Source: a bacterium
Lineage (GTDB): Bacteria; Tectomicrobia; Entotheonellia; Entotheonellales; Entotheonellaceae
Length of the DNA stretch: 13,823 nucleotides
Reading direction: 5' to 3'
Assembly: GCA_027294925.1 (NCBI GenBank)
Contig: JAPULM010000395.1
Coordinates: 1-13,823 of the forward strand
The notes under the pieces are model-generated. The model did no database searches and had not been told where the DNA came from. It saw only the letters and a program-made list of their open reading frames with translations. The translations under genes were made by a program, and so were the position numbers. Within the stretch, counting starts at the first letter, position 1, and each line of letters opens with the position of its first letter. Below are positions 13,248-13,823 of the stretch, piece by piece.

Positions 13248-13823
13248 TCACTGTCTAGGCGGGAACAGTTTTTTGAAAATGAAATCAGTGCGTAACCCTA
13301 CGTATTGCCTAAAACGCCAGTAACGGAAACACAATTCCGCAATGAATAGGGCACCCATGATAACATAAGAAATGAGGCCATTATATAGACTCCATAGGCC
13401 GAGCGATGCGCAGCAGGCGGTGAACAATGCCATTGTTCCGTTGAAGATAAAGAAAACAACCCATACGATAGTGACACGACGGCAGTAGGCGATTTCTTCG
13501 TCTGATTGTTGCGGAATGACCGTAGAGGCAAAGATTTCAATCATGCTTGGTGGGTAGAGAAGCGTATAAGCAAACGCGATAAAAAAGCTGATGGAAAATA
13601 GAACGGGCAGATAGAGCATAAATTTAGGGTGATTCATAAAGGCGCCGCTGATGCATAAACCTATGCCCAGCAGGGTTGCCCAACGGAGATAATGTTTTTG
13701 CTTCTGCTGACGTTGCGAAACAAAAACGAGGATTAAGGCGAGGCCCATTAAGAGCGCGATGGTCCGGAGCGAGATAACTCTAACGCCAAAATAGACCAGG
13801 GCAGGATATATCATGCCGACTAC
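13248..13823 (-). CDS. COG4648-type integral membrane protein (5' end probably beyond window)
   Basis: At least 188 residues from the ATG at 13814, with about six hydrophobic segments. The sequence matches the COG4648 membrane family closely. Landmarks are an N-terminal YPALVYFGVR, MNHPKFMLYLPV after the second hydrophobic segment, YPPSMIE, then CRRVTIVWVVFFIFNGTMAL followed by FTA, and WSLYNGLISYVIMGALFIAE. The frame stays open to the window edge (VVG before the ATG), and no ribosome site is visible in the nine bases available. The true start may lie outside, so I treat it as partial. COG4648 genes are known from aryl-polyene and xanthomonadin-type clusters, where MMPL and LolA-like genes also occur. 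Its biochemical role is unknown. It converges on the ferritin-like gene with 45 bases between the stops and no clear terminator. Confidence 0.85.
   Translation of the reverse strand, partial: VVGMIYPALVYFGVRVISLRTIALLMGLALILVFVSQRQQKQKHYLRWATLLGIGLCISGAFMNHPKFMLYLPVLFSISFFIAFAYTLLYPPSMIEIFASTVIPQQSDEEIAYCRRVTIVWVVFFIFNGTMALFTACCASLGLWSLYNGLISYVIMGALFIAELCFRYWRFRQYVGLRTDFIFKKLFPPRQ

Noticed and set aside
1..13823. CRISPR arrays, tRNA or rRNA genes, toxin-antitoxin or phage-defence modules
   Set aside because: No regularly spaced repeats, no tRNA-like cloverleaf, and no defence-type gene was recognised on either strand.

Overview
The window looks like a chromosomal accessory region from a Gram-negative bacterium. 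The evidence is outer-membrane logistics genes (LolA-like carrier, lipoproteins with LolB-like features, MMPL/RND exporter), Shine-Dalgarno starts and a mid-range GC content. No marker gene fixes the taxon. A proteobacterium or a similar diderm with large accessory and secondary metabolism is an inference.

Left edge (1-630): a graveyard. A minus-strand fragment resembling the end of an XRE-type helix-turn-helix domain runs off the edge. Beside it lie the C-terminal remains of an IS1634/IS4-like transposase, spread over three reading frames. No intact gene is seen here.

Left block (631-4326, minus): three co-directional genes that look like a catabolic operon, namely a Gfo/Idh/MocA dehydrogenase, a LLM-class flavin/F420-type oxidoreductase and a Cys-type sulfatase without a signal peptide. 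Facing it on the plus strand is a wrecked CaiB/BaiF CoA-transferase (about 4417-4587; internal deletion, C-terminus lost). It is followed by an intact crotonase-fold protein (4644-5420) that lacks one of the two usual catalytic glutamates.

Central block (5470-11806, minus): in transcription order an alpha/beta hydrolase with a long C-terminal extension, an outer-membrane-type lipoprotein with LolB-like features, an 833-residue MMPL/RND exporter, a LolA-like periplasmic carrier, and a SYLF-domain lipoprotein. The first three are coupled by overlapping stop/start codons (TAATG and ATGA), although the TAATG start may not be the one used. Together they read as a route for a lipid or lipid-like product from inner membrane to outer membrane.

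Right block (11807-13823): a divergent promoter region, then a plus-strand pair, a dodecin-fold protein whose two known flavin-contact residues are both arginine and a ferritin-like protein with a full candidate di-iron ligand set. At the right edge, on the minus strand, is a COG4648-type membrane protein. This family is known from aryl-polyene and xanthomonadin-type clusters, which also carry MMPL and LolA-like genes. The right half is therefore best read as one flank of a polyene/lipid-type biosynthesis and export locus whose synthases, if present, lie beyond 13823.
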